Below, piece after piece: positions 6,073-12,838 of a stretch of DNA of 12,838 bases. Below the pieces are notes generated by a model. It had not been told where the DNA came from. It was given only the letters and a program-made list of their open reading frames with translations, and did no database searches. The stretch spans positions 1 to 12,838 of the forward strand of contig JASLES010000335.1 in assembly GCA_030151005.1 (NCBI GenBank), read 5' to 3'. Every line of letters starts with the position of its first letter. Position 1 is the stretch's first letter. A program made the position numbers and the translations under genes. The DNA comes from Silvimonas sp. GTDB taxonomy: Bacteria; Pseudomonadota; Gammaproteobacteria; Burkholderiales; Chitinibacteraceae.

Positions 6073-7623
6073 TTAATCGAACAACGGATCGAGCAAGTCA
6101 GTGTTGCCGATGGCCAGATTGCCGCTCAAGACGAGTTCGGTTGCGGCATCGATGTCCGGCGCAAACAGGCGGTCCTTGTCATAGAACGACACCCGGGCGC
6201 GCAGGGCGTTGTGCGTTTGTTGCAAACGTGGGGAGGTGGCTAGCGGGCGGTGAAAATCTACCCCCTGCGCGGCAGCGAGCAGTTCAATGCCGACCACGGT
6301 TGCAGTGTTCTGGGCAATGTCGTGCAGGCGCCGGCCGGCAAAGGTGGCCATGCTGACGTGGTCTTCCTGGTTGGCGGAGGTCGGCAAACTGTCCACGCTG
6401 GCCGGATGTGCCAGGGTTTTGTTTTCCGATGCCAGTGCTGCGGCAGTTACGTGGGCGATCATGAAGCCGGAGTTGAGCCCCGGCGCGTTGACGAGGAACG
6501 GCGGCAGGCCCGAGAGCGAGGCATCAATCAGCAAGGCGATGCGGCGTTCAGACAGGGCGCCTATTTCAGAAATGGCCAGCGCCAGCGTATCGGCCGCAAA
6601 CGCAACTGGCTCGGCATGGAAATTGCCACCAGACAGAACGGCATCGGGTTCGCCGTGTTCGCCAGCAAAGACCAGCGGGTTATCAGTGACTGCGTTGGCC
6701 TCAATCAATAGTGTGCGGGCAGCCTGGTTGATCAAATCGTGACACGCGCCCATCACTTGCGGTTGGCAACGCAGGCTGTAGGGGTCTTGCACGCGCTCGT
6801 CATTTTCCAGGTGCGAATGGCGAATAACGCTGCCAACCAGCAATTCACGATAGATATTGGCCAGTTTGATCTGGCCGGGCTGGCCGCGTACGGCGTGAAT
6901 GCGGGCGTCGAACGGTGCGTCACTGCCACGGGCGGCATCAATGCAGAGTGCGCCAGTCAGGGTGGCGGCGGCAAAAACGCGTTCGGCCAGAAACAGGCCA
7001 TTCAGTGTCAGCGCAGTCGAGACCTGGGTGCCGTTAATGAGCGCCAGCCCTTCTTTGGCGGCCAGCCGTAACGGGGAAATGCCGGCGTCAGTCAGCGCCT
7101 GGGCGGCCGGGATGCGCGTGCCATCGATCCATGCATCGCCTTCACCCATCAACGTTAATGTCATGTGCGACAGCGGCGCCAGATCGCCCGATGCCCCCAC
7201 GGAACCCTTGGCCGGAATATGCGGCACGATGCCGGCATTAAGTACCGCCAGCAAGGTTTCTACCACCAGTGGCCGCACGCCGGAAAACCCGCGGGCCAGA
7301 CTGCCAATTTTCAATGCCATCACCAGGCGTGCCACGGCAGGGCTGAGTGCTTCGCCCACGCCCACAGAGTGCGACAGGATCAGGTTGCGCTGCAGTTCTT
7401 CCAGTTGTTCATCCGGAATGCGCGTGTGCGCCAGTTTGCCAAAGCCGGTATTGATGCCGTAGGCCGCCTGGCCTTTGCCGAAAATACGGGCGACCACATC
7501 AGCAGAAGATTGCATGGCAGGCCACGCGGATTCATCCAGTTGCAGGGTATGGGGTGCAAGCCAGAGCTGGCGCAGATCGCGCAGGGTGAAGTGGCCGGGT
7601 TGCAGGTGTAGGGTCTGGCGCAT
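6073..7623 (-). CDS. hutH: Histidine ammonia-lyase
   Basis: The enzyme removes ammonia from L-histidine to give trans-urocanate, the first step of histidine breakdown, in the cytosol. From the ATG at 7623 it has 516 residues, close to the family's usual length of about 510. An open frame extends upstream to 7803, but the extra 60 residues have no family resemblance. GGA lies about 8 nt before the chosen start. GSVGASGDLAPLSH holds the Ala144-Ser145-Gly146 triad that forms the MIO cofactor. YGINTGFG near residue 55 carries the active-site Tyr. Other HutH hallmarks are RIHAVRGQPGQIKLA, RVQDPYSLRCQPQVMG, NFHAEPVAFAADTLALA and LPTSANQEDHVSM. The gene stands alone: hutU, hutI, hutG, hutC and a histidine permease are absent from both sides here. 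A perfect palindrome upstream suggests HutC-type control. Confidence 0.97.
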   Translation of the reverse strand: MRQTLHLQPGHFTLRDLRQLWLAPHTLQLDESAWPAMQSSADVVARIFGKGQAAYGINTGFGKLAHTRIPDEQLEELQRNLILSHSVGVGEALSPAVARLVMALKIGSLARGFSGVRPLVVETLLAVLNAGIVPHIPAKGSVGASGDLAPLSHMTLTLMGEGDAWIDGTRIPAAQALTDAGISPLRLAAKEGLALINGTQVSTALTLNGLFLAERVFAAATLTGALCIDAARGSDAPFDARIHAVRGQPGQIKLANIYRELLVGSVIRHSHLENDERVQDPYSLRCQPQVMGACHDLINQAARTLLIEANAVTDNPLVFAGEHGEPDAVLSGGNFHAEPVAFAADTLALAISEIGALSERRIALLIDASLSGLPPFLVNAPGLNSGFMIAHVTAAALASENKTLAHPASVDSLPTSANQEDHVSMATFAGRRLHDIAQNTATVVGIELLAAAQGVDFHRPLATSPRLQQTHNALRARVSFYDKDRLFAPDIDAATELVLSGNLAIGNTDLLDPLFD

Positions 7624-7737
7624 GCTGTTTTCCGTGTCGGGTTTGCCCTGCTGGCAGTGTGGTTGATTTCTGCTGCTGCCGCCCTGATTACTGTGAGGGC
7701 AGGCAAAGCGCAAGGCGTGCATTTCAGGGGTTTTGGG

Positions 7738-7770
7738 TTGTATATACAATTGCCATAAACCCGCACGCAA
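7738..7770 (-). promoter_or_regulatory. hutH promoter with HutC-like operator
   Basis: TTGTATATACAA (7738-7749) is a perfect 12-bp palindrome that fits the GT-N-TA-N-AC pattern of GntR/HutC-family operators. HutC represses hut genes and is released by urocanate. On the minus strand TTGCGT (7765-7770) and TATATA (7741-7746) are 18 bp apart and can serve as -35 and -10, so the operator would cover the -10. The start codon lies 115 bp downstream. The regulator gene is not in the window. Confidence 0.6.
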
Positions 7771-7934
7771 GGCTGTTTCTGTAGTTTGCCCATGCCAGGC
7801 CAAAAGGTCCGGTGGGCAAACCGGCAGGAATGATTGCGACCCGCTATGTTAAAGCGTGGTGCTGCAATGCTTTTGCCGCCACTGGCATGCTGGCCGTTAT
7901 TTCAAGCGAGTCTCATGCCGGTGAGTTCAGGCTC

Positions 7935-8006
7935 AGAGTCTGTTCAAGGTCGATTTGCGGCCGCGTTTGGGTCAAAACCGCCGTAAATAGACTTTGAATA
8001 GACTCT
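7935..8006 (+). promoter_or_regulatory. Structured leader of fusA with long stem and tandem AATAGACT
   Basis: AGAGTCTGTTCAA (7935-7947) can pair along all 13 positions, with one G-U, with TTGAATAGACTCT (7994-8006), leaving a 46-nt loop. The 3' arm overlaps the second of two AATAGACT copies (7986-7993 and 7997-8004), exactly one helical turn apart. The structure ends 7 nt before the fusA ribosome binding site (GAGAGG). It could control translation or be an operator. No known riboswitch was recognised. Confidence 0.4.
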
Positions 8007-8024
8007 TTAACGTGAGAGGTTCCC

Positions 8025-10130
8025 GTGTCCCGCAAAACGCCCATCGAGCGCTATCGCAATATTGGCATCAGCGCACATATCGACGCCGGTAAGACCACAA
8101 CCACCGAGCGCATCCTGTTCTACACCGGCGTGAATCACAAAATTGGTGAAGTCCATGATGGCGCCGCTACCATGGACTGGATGGAACAAGAGCAAGAGCG
8201 CGGGATCACCATTACCTCTGCGGCGACCACGGCGTTCTGGAAAGGCATGGCCGGCAATTACCCGGAACACCGCATCAACATCATCGACACCCCGGGGCAC
8301 GTGGATTTCACCATTGAGGTGGAACGCTCCATGCGCGTGCTTGATGGCGCGTGCATGGTGTATGACTCGGTCGGTGGCGTGCAGCCCCAGTCCGAAACCG
8401 TCTGGCGCCAGGCCAACAAGTACAAGGTGCCGCGCATTGCCTTTGTGAACAAGATGGATCGCGTGGGTGCGGACTTCTTCCGGGTGCAGCGCCAGATTGG
8501 TGAGCGCCTGAAAGGCGTAGCCGTGCCCATCCAGATTCCGGTCGGCGCGGAAGATCATTTCCAGGGCGTGATTGATCTCGTGAAAATGAAAGCGATCATC
8601 TGGGATGACGTGAGTCAGGGCGTGCATTTTGAATATGGTGAGATCCCGGCCGATCTGCGCGAAACGGCCCAGGAATGGCATGACCGGATGGTAGAGGCGG
8701 CGGCCGAAGCAGAAGAGGGCCTGCTGGATAAGTACCTGAACGGCGAAACGCTGACCGAAGAGGAAATCAAACGCGCCCTGCGTAAACGTACGGTGGCAAA
8801 CGAGATCGTGCCCATGCTGTGTGGCAGCGCCTTCAAGAACAAAGGCGTGCAAGCCATGCTGGACGCGGTCATTGACTATCTGCCGTCGCCCATTGATGTG
8901 CCGGCGATTCTGGGGCACAGCGAAGACGATCAGGAAATCGAGCGCCACCCAAGCGACGAAGAACCGTTTTCTGCGCTGGCCTTCAAGATCATGACCGATC
9001 CGTTTGTGGGACAACTGACGTTTTTCCGCGTGTACTCCGGCGTCGTGCATTCCGGCGATACTTTGTACAACCCGACCAAGCAAAAGAAAGAACGGCTGGG
9101 GCGGATTTTGCAGATGCACGCCAATAACCGTGCGGAGATCAAAGACGTTTACGCCGGGGATATTGCCGCCGCAGTGGGCCTGAAAGAGGCCACAACAGGC
9201 GATACGCTGTGCGATCCGGACAAGATCATCATCCTGGAAAAAATGGTGTTCCCGGAACCCGTGATTTCACAGGCGGTAGAGCCCAAGACCAAGGCTGACC
9301 AGGAAAAAATGGGCATCGCCCTCAACCGGCTGGCGCAGGAAGACCCGTCTTTCCGGGTGCATACGGATGAAGAATCAGGCCAGACCATCATCGAAGGGAT
9401 GGGCGAGTTGCACCTGGAAATCCTGGTTGACCGGATGAAGCGGGAGTTTCATGTGGAAGCCACGGTGGGCAAGCCGCAGGTGGCATACCGTGAAACCGTG
9501 CGCGCTGCGGTAGAAGACGTTGAGGGCAAGTTCGTCAAACAGTCCGGCGGGCGCGGGCAGTACGGTCACGCCGTGATCAAGCTGGAACCGCAGCCGCAAG
9601 GCAAGGGTTACGAGTTTGTCGATGCCATCAAGGGCGGGGTGATTCCACGTGAGTTTATCCCGGCGGTGGACAAGGGGATTCGCGAGGCTTTGCCGACTGG
9701 TGTGCTGGCGGGTTACCCGGTGGTAGATGTGAAGGTCACGCTGACGTTTGGTTCTTACCATGACGTGGACTCTAACGAGAACGCCTTTCGTATGGCGGGT
9801 TCGATGGCGTTCAAGGAAGCCATGCGGCGCGCCAAACCCGTACTGCTGGAGCCAGCAATGGCCATTGAAGTGGAAACGCCGGAAGAGTTTATGGGCAATG
9901 TGATGGGTGATCTGTCATCCCGGCGCGGCATGGTGCAGGGCATGGAAGACATTGCCGGTGGCGGTGGCAAGTTGATCCGTGCGGAGGTGCCGCTGGCAGA
10001 GATATTTGGTTACTCCACCACCTTGCGCTCGCTCACCCAGGGGCGTGCGACATACACCATGGAGTTCAAGCATTACTCTGAAGCACCGCCCACGGTCACG
10101 CAGGCGATTGTGAGTACGCGGCACGGCTAA
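8025..10130 (+). CDS. fusA: Elongation factor G, solitary paralogue
   Basis: This GTPase moves tRNAs and mRNA through the ribosome after peptide bond formation and, with RRF, splits ribosomes. At 701 residues it is full length. The G domain carries AHIDAGKT (17-24), the RGITITSAATT switch region (59-69), DTPGH (88-92), NKMD (142-145) and GSAF (267-270). Domain II includes FKIMTDPFVGQLTFFRVYSG. Domain IV shows VKQSGGRGQYGH and FGSYHDVDSNENAF. Domain V has FMGNVMGDLSSRRG and ends with TQGRATYTMEFKHYSEAP. The start is GTG at 8025, 4 nt after GAGAGGT; the in-frame protein aligns from SRKTPIERYRNIG. It is not in a str operon: rpsL, rpsG and tuf are absent on both sides, hutH is divergent, and a terminator follows. 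It is therefore probably a second EF-G. The usual MVYCAVGGVQPQSE of canonical EF-G reads MVYDSVGGVQPQSE here. Confidence 0.95.
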   Translation: MSRKTPIERYRNIGISAHIDAGKTTTTERILFYTGVNHKIGEVHDGAATMDWMEQEQERGITITSAATTAFWKGMAGNYPEHRINIIDTPGHVDFTIEVERSMRVLDGACMVYDSVGGVQPQSETVWRQANKYKVPRIAFVNKMDRVGADFFRVQRQIGERLKGVAVPIQIPVGAEDHFQGVIDLVKMKAIIWDDVSQGVHFEYGEIPADLRETAQEWHDRMVEAAAEAEEGLLDKYLNGETLTEEEIKRALRKRTVANEIVPMLCGSAFKNKGVQAMLDAVIDYLPSPIDVPAILGHSEDDQEIERHPSDEEPFSALAFKIMTDPFVGQLTFFRVYSGVVHSGDTLYNPTKQKKERLGRILQMHANNRAEIKDVYAGDIAAAVGLKEATTGDTLCDPDKIIILEKMVFPEPVISQAVEPKTKADQEKMGIALNRLAQEDPSFRVHTDEESGQTIIEGMGELHLEILVDRMKREFHVEATVGKPQVAYRETVRAAVEDVEGKFVKQSGGRGQYGHAVIKLEPQPQGKGYEFVDAIKGGVIPREFIPAVDKGIREALPTGVLAGYPVVDVKVTLTFGSYHDVDSNENAFRMAGSMAFKEAMRRAKPVLLEPAMAIEVETPEEFMGNVMGDLSSRRGMVQGMEDIAGGGGKLIRAEVPLAEIFGYSTTLRSLTQGRATYTMEFKHYSEAPPTVTQAIVSTRHG

Positions 10131-10142
10131 ACCCGTGCTGAT

Positions 10143-10185
10143 GCCCCGGAATGCTGGCGGATACCGCCGGTTTTCCGGGGCTTTT
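10143..10185 (+). terminator. Terminator of fusA
   Basis: An outer 9-bp stem GCCCCGGAA/TTCCGGGGC (10143-10151 with 10173-10181) encloses an inner GGCGG-ATA-CCGCC hairpin. Four U follow. It begins 12 nt after the fusA stop codon. Confidence 0.8.
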
Positions 10186-10203
10186 GCCGTACGGGCCAGG
10201 CTT

Positions 10204-10240
10204 GCATGAAAACTTCATGCCGGTTAAGCCAGATTAACGG
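10204..10240. repeat. Two small palindromes upstream of the lipoprotein gene
   Basis: GCATGAA-AAC-TTCATGC (10204-10220) is perfect. It is followed at once by CCGGTTAA-GCCAG-ATTAACGG, which is palindromic apart from one base. They lie before an AT-rich stretch (10266-10292) that holds TATATT twice, a plausible but unproven -10 region. They may be operators for the gene at 10399. Confidence 0.35.
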
Positions 10241-10398
10241 AGCCGGGCGGGGGATAAACGCGCAGTTTCTATATTATTTTTCGCTTATATTTGGTTTGCG
10301 CGACGTAACAAGCCAGCAAGCAACATGGACGGGGTGGTCTGTGGGGCATGCGTGTACTGGCTAAAGTCCACAAATCAAATCTAAAAACAGGAACTTGT

Positions 10399-10842
10399 AT
10401 GCGTCATCAGGCTCTTTGCGGGCTACTGGTCATGACGGTGATGGCGGGCTGTGCCATGCCAGGTAACGATGCCGGCGCGCTGAAGGCAGCCTCCGCGCCA
10501 GCTTCTGCACCTGTAGCCGTGGTTACGCCGACGCCCACGCCAATGCCTACGCCCGTGCCGATCGCCAAACCAGTACGCCACAAGGCCAAGCCAGCCAGTG
10601 CAGTCTCTGCTGTAACGGGCAAGCCGGCGCCAGGCAGCAAGTTTGCCAAGCTGCGCATTGGCATGAGCCGCAAGCAAGTGGAGTCCTTGATCGGCCTGCC
10701 TGGCGATGTGAAGACCACGCAAGCGGGCGCATATACCCATGACGAAACCTTCTATCTGCATGAAGGTAGTTTGCTGTTCGTGAAGAATGGCACGGTGCTG
10801 GGGCACATCACCGTAGATACCTCGGCATCGGGCTACCAGTAA
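10399..10842 (+). CDS. BamE/SmpA-like outer-membrane lipoprotein
   Basis: This is a predicted lipoprotein of 147 residues. The ATG at 10399 follows AGGAA 6 nt upstream; the frame is open earlier but has no ribosome binding site. Residues 1-17 form a lipoprotein signal peptide and MAGC gives the lipidated Cys18. The next residue is Ala, so outer-membrane sorting is expected. A Pro/Thr/Ala-rich linker runs over about 30-80, with PTPTPMPTPVP at 44-54. Residues 81-105 (KFAKLRIGMSRKQVESLIGLPGD) match the SmpA/OmlA/BamE domain start, in which GM-x-x-x-QV-x-x-LiG-x-P is typical. BamE helps insert beta-barrel proteins, but many proteins share the domain, and the long linker and short domain argue against true BamE. 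A DUF423 gene follows 55 bp later, possibly on the same transcript. Confidence 0.85.
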   Translation: MRHQALCGLLVMTVMAGCAMPGNDAGALKAASAPASAPVAVVTPTPTPMPTPVPIAKPVRHKAKPASAVSAVTGKPAPGSKFAKLRIGMSRKQVESLIGLPGDVKTTQAGAYTHDETFYLHEGSLLFVKNGTVLGHITVDTSASGYQ

Positions 10843-10897
10843 CGCTGCCCCACATTACCGGCTATGATCGGACGCTTTGGCGTAGCGGGAGACAAGC

Positions 10898-11275
10898 TTG
10901 AACGATCGTCACATGCTGGTGGCCGGCGCGGCCAACATGTTCATTGCCGTGGCTGCCGGTGCATTTGGCGCGCATGGCCTTAAAACGGTGCTTTCGCCCG
11001 AGATGCTGGCCATCTGGCAAACCGGGGTGACCTACCAGGCCAGCCACGGCTTGGGTTTGCTGTTGTTGTGTGCCTTGTGGACGCGTTTTTCCGTCACCTT
11101 ATTGTCTCGCGCCGCCGGTTTGATGCTGGCCGGCATCATCTTGTTCAGTGGCAGCCTGTATGCGTTGGCGCTGACTGGTATTCGGCCGCTTGGTGCTATT
11201 ACGCCCTTTGGTGGCGTTTGTTTTCTGCTGGCCTGGGCCATGCTCGTGATCGCGGGTTGGCGCCGGCGCGGTTAA
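10898..11275 (+). CDS. DUF423 (YgdD-like) inner-membrane protein
   Basis: This is a 125-residue membrane protein of unknown function. The TTG start at 10898 was chosen because GGGAG lies 6 nt upstream; the in-frame ATG at 10913 has no ribosome binding site. About four membrane segments are visible (near 7-25, 50-62, 70-92 and 97-120), and the tail WRRRG would stay in the cytosol. The family marks are GAFGAHGLK (21-29), WQTGVTYQASH (40-50), LFSGSLYALALT (82-93) and TPFGGVCFL (102-110), as in E. coli YgdD. It may be co-transcribed with the lipoprotein gene upstream. A terminator-like hairpin follows. Confidence 0.9.
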   Translation: MNDRHMLVAGAANMFIAVAAGAFGAHGLKTVLSPEMLAIWQTGVTYQASHGLGLLLLCALWTRFSVTLLSRAAGLMLAGIILFSGSLYALALTGIRPLGAITPFGGVCFLLAWAMLVIAGWRRRG

Positions 11276-11284
11276 ACCGCTTTG

Positions 11285-11302
11285 CCGGCCTTGGCCGGTT
11301 TT
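11285..11302 (+). terminator. Short terminator after the DUF423 gene
   Basis: CCGGC-CTTG-GCCGG is followed by TTTT, 9 nt after the stop codon. The stem is only 5 bp and the U-run only 4, so termination may be partial. Confidence 0.55.
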
Positions 11303-11363
11303 ATGCTGGCCAGTTCATCCCGTTTGCATAATCAGCGCATCTTTTCCTGAACAGAGGCGCGAC

Positions 11364-11717
11364 ATGAGTGCAAACGTGTTTGATGGCGCATGGCAACTGG
11401 TTTCCGGCGAATGCCTGGAAGAGGGCCATTGGGTGCGCTATGACCTGGATGGCATTGCTTCGCGCAAGGTGCTTGCCGCCGGGCATTTCACTTTTGTAAC
11501 CCACAAAAACGGGGCCTACTGGTCGGCAGGAAGCGGCCGCTTCACGTTTGAAAACGGGGTTTACACCGAAAGCCCGGACATGGGCTCATACCCGCCCGCC
11601 GCCATGCGCGATTATGTCTTTCAGGCCCGCCTTGAGGGTGATCAATGGCATAACGCCCGTTTTGAAAATGGCGAGCGCGTAGAGTACGAAGTCTGGCAGC
11701 GCATTCGCGCTGCTTAA
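11364..11717 (+). CDS. Small lipocalin-like hypothetical protein
   Basis: This 117-residue protein has no signal peptide. The ATG at 11364 follows GAGG 6 nt upstream. The opening FDGAWQLVSGE (6-16), then SRKVLAAGHFTFVTHKNGAYWSAGSGRF (33-60), YTES (67-70) and W-x-NARFENGERVEYEVW near the end resemble the beta-strand pattern of small lipocalin-like/DUF4488-type proteins. Those begin LxGxWxLVSG and have a HF-x-F-x-S and GxYT-x-x-YTE pattern. The ligand is unknown. Its stop codon shares bases with that of the convergent gene that follows. Confidence 0.8.
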   Translation: MSANVFDGAWQLVSGECLEEGHWVRYDLDGIASRKVLAAGHFTFVTHKNGAYWSAGSGRFTFENGVYTESPDMGSYPPAAMRDYVFQARLEGDQWHNARFENGERVEYEVWQRIRAA

Positions 11718-12238
11718 TCCTGCCAGTGTTGCGTGGGAACGGCGCGCAGTTGCGCCAGCAGCAAGGCTAGTGCCGCGGCGGGCTCATTGAGGGTGGTGTC
11801 GATCTGCTGATGCGGTGTCACCCATGGTTCGTATTCGCGTGCTTCGACCTCTTGCCATGTCGGTAATACATGGCCGGAGATGTCGGCAGTGCGGGCTTCG
11901 ACGCGGCGTTGATGCTCGGCCGGGTCTGTGCAGACGCACTCCACTTCAAAAATGGGCGTGTGCGCCTCGGCGGCCAGATCGCGCCAGATCTGGCGCACAA
12001 ACTCCAGGGCGTTTACCGCGTCGACCACCACGGTCATCCCGATCGACAGGTTTTCTGCCGCAATGGCATGCCCCAGCGTGTAACCGGCGGCACCAATCTC
12101 GATCTCGGCAGTAAAGGCGCGGATGAGCGCTTGCTCCAGTGTGTCGATCCGGACATAGGTCGCGCTTAGTTCTTGCGCCACCGCGCGGGCCAGTGTGGTT
12201 TTGCCTGTGCCGGGTAATCCGCCAAAAACAATCAGCAT
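11714..12238 (-). CDS. Small P-loop kinase-like ATPase (AAA_33 type)
   Basis: This is a predicted ATP-dependent kinase of 174 residues; the substrate is unknown. The ATG at 12238 follows GGGAG 8 nt upstream. The frame is open to 12334, but that would run through the folE terminator. The Walker A motif is GLPGTGKT (7-14), followed by TTLARAVA. RIDTLEQA (30-37) fits the acidic substrate-site residue of the zeta-toxin/chloramphenicol-phosphotransferase-like family. TVVVDAVN (69-76) is the Walker B-like strand. RRVEAR (111-116) fits the lid arginines, and REYEPW (134-139) is common in these proteins. It converges on the 11364 gene with overlapping stop codons and lies downstream of folE beyond a terminator, so it probably has its own promoter. 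Confidence 0.88.
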   Translation of the reverse strand: MLIVFGGLPGTGKTTLARAVAQELSATYVRIDTLEQALIRAFTAEIEIGAAGYTLGHAIAAENLSIGMTVVVDAVNALEFVRQIWRDLAAEAHTPIFEVECVCTDPAEHQRRVEARTADISGHVLPTWQEVEAREYEPWVTPHQQIDTTLNEPAAALALLLAQLRAVPTQHWQD

Positions 12239-12281
12239 GCCGTGCTCCCTGGTTTCTGGCGTCATTGTAGCCGGTGGCAGC

Positions 12282-12309
12282 AAAAAGCCCGGCAAATGCC
12301 AGGCTTTTT
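12282..12309. terminator. Terminator of folE
   Basis: AAAAAGCC-x-GGC and GCC-x-GGCTTTTT pair around AAAT with one C-A mismatch. U-runs occur on both strands. It lies 40 nt after the folE stop codon and separates folE from the kinase-like gene. Confidence 0.85.
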
Positions 12310-12348
12310 GGGTGGATGGTTGTCGGACCCGCACGGGCCCGATTAATC

Positions 12349-12838
12349 CTAGCGATGCATCAGTGCCAGAAACTCGCGACGCAGGGTGGCGTCTTTGAGG
12401 AAAGCACCGCGCATTACGCTGTTGGTCATCTTGGCATCTGCGTCTTTCACACCGCGCCAGTGCATGCAGAAGTGATCGGCCTCCATCACAATCGCCAGTC
12501 CATCTGGCTGCAAGCGGGATTGCAAAAGGTCAGCGACCTGGGTGACGGCTTCTTCCTGGATTTGCGGGCGGCTCATGACCCATTCGATCAGCCGCACATA
12601 CTTGGAAAGGCCGATCAGATTGGAGTGCTCGTTGGGCATGACGCCAACCCAGACACGGCCAATGATCGGGCACAGATGGTGCGAACACGCACTGCGCACG
12701 GTAATCGGGCCCACGATCATCAATTCGTTCAGGCGCTCAGCATTGGGGAACTCGGTTACCGGCGGCATGGGTTGATAACGACCGTGAAACACTTCCTTGA
12801 TGAACATCTTGGCGACGCGCCGGGCGGTGTCTTGCGTG
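12349..12838 (-). CDS. folE: GTP cyclohydrolase I, 3' part
   Basis: The enzyme converts GTP to 7,8-dihydroneopterin triphosphate, the first step of folate (and preQ/pterin) synthesis. The 5' end lies beyond the window. The visible 162 residues begin TQDTARRVAKMFIKEVFHGRY, which aligns with the conserved DTP-x-RVAKM region, so the ATG at 12807 is internal. Zinc ligands are seen in CSHHLCP and in HFCMHWRGV. PNEHSNLIGLSKYVRLIEW and the end MTNSVMRGAFLKDATLRREFLALMHR are also typical of the family. The gene is followed by a terminator. Confidence 0.96.
   Translation of the reverse strand, partial: TQDTARRVAKMFIKEVFHGRYQPMPPVTEFPNAERLNELMIVGPITVRSACSHHLCPIIGRVWVGVMPNEHSNLIGLSKYVRLIEWVMSRPQIQEEAVTQVADLLQSRLQPDGLAIVMEADHFCMHWRGVKDADAKMTNSVMRGAFLKDATLRREFLALMHR

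Noticed and set aside
7624..7803. 60-residue N-terminal extension of HutH
   Set aside because: It has no HutH resemblance, spans the likely promoter and operator, and the ATG at 7623 gives the normal family length.
8007..9119. 370-residue minus-strand ORF opposite fusA
   Set aside because: Antisense shadow of the fusA G domain and domain II; His-rich, no ribosome binding site, no recognisable domain.
12239..12334. N-terminal extension of the P-loop kinase-like protein
   Set aside because: It would read through the folE terminator, while the ATG at 12238 has a good ribosome binding site and starts directly at the P-loop fold.

Overview
The window looks like a chromosomal segment of a Gram-negative betaproteobacterium. 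The likely order is Neisseriales (Chromobacteriaceae-like). Three things suggest this: the porin ends in Phe in the neisserial/burkholderial style, EF-G reads like the Neisseriales protein, and coding sequence is moderately GC-rich between AT-rich gaps. The genus is a guess. Most genes are housekeeping or transport genes. No integrase, transposase, CRISPR array or phage gene was seen.

Layout. (1) 1-2607, minus strand: an OppA-type peptide-binding protein gene whose frame is broken near 170-180, preceded by a trimeric porin gene; a strong hairpin lies between them. (2) 2608-3113: a long AT-rich gap ending in the gnd terminator. (3) 3114-4523, minus: gnd, 6-phosphogluconate dehydrogenase. (4) 4524-5228: a mostly empty gap, then tRNA-Gly(CCC) on the minus strand with its own terminator. 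(5) 5353-5982: eight same-direction copies of GTCACAHA, then a 97-residue ribbon-helix-helix-like protein gene on the plus strand. (6) 6073-7623, minus: a solitary hutH with a palindromic HutC-like operator upstream. (7) 8025-10130, plus: a solitary fusA paralogue with a GTG start and a structured leader, followed by a terminator. (8) 10399-11717, plus: a BamE-like lipoprotein, a DUF423 membrane protein and a small lipocalin-like hypothetical. (9) 11714-12838, minus: a small P-loop kinase-like protein and the 3' part of folE.

The gene products serve peptide uptake (OppA), outer-membrane diffusion (porin), the pentose phosphate pathway (Gnd), histidine breakdown (HutH), translation (tRNA-Gly, EF-G) and folate/pterin synthesis (FolE). 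They do not form one pathway, and most genes sit in their own transcription unit with its own terminator.

The strongest candidate for something undescribed is the repeat array with its small DNA-binding protein at 5353-5982. One site forms a palindrome between the -35 and -10 of the likely promoter, and another abuts the ribosome binding site. This suggests tight self-repression or a centromere-like array. Second is the predicted 31-bp deletion between short direct repeats in oppA.
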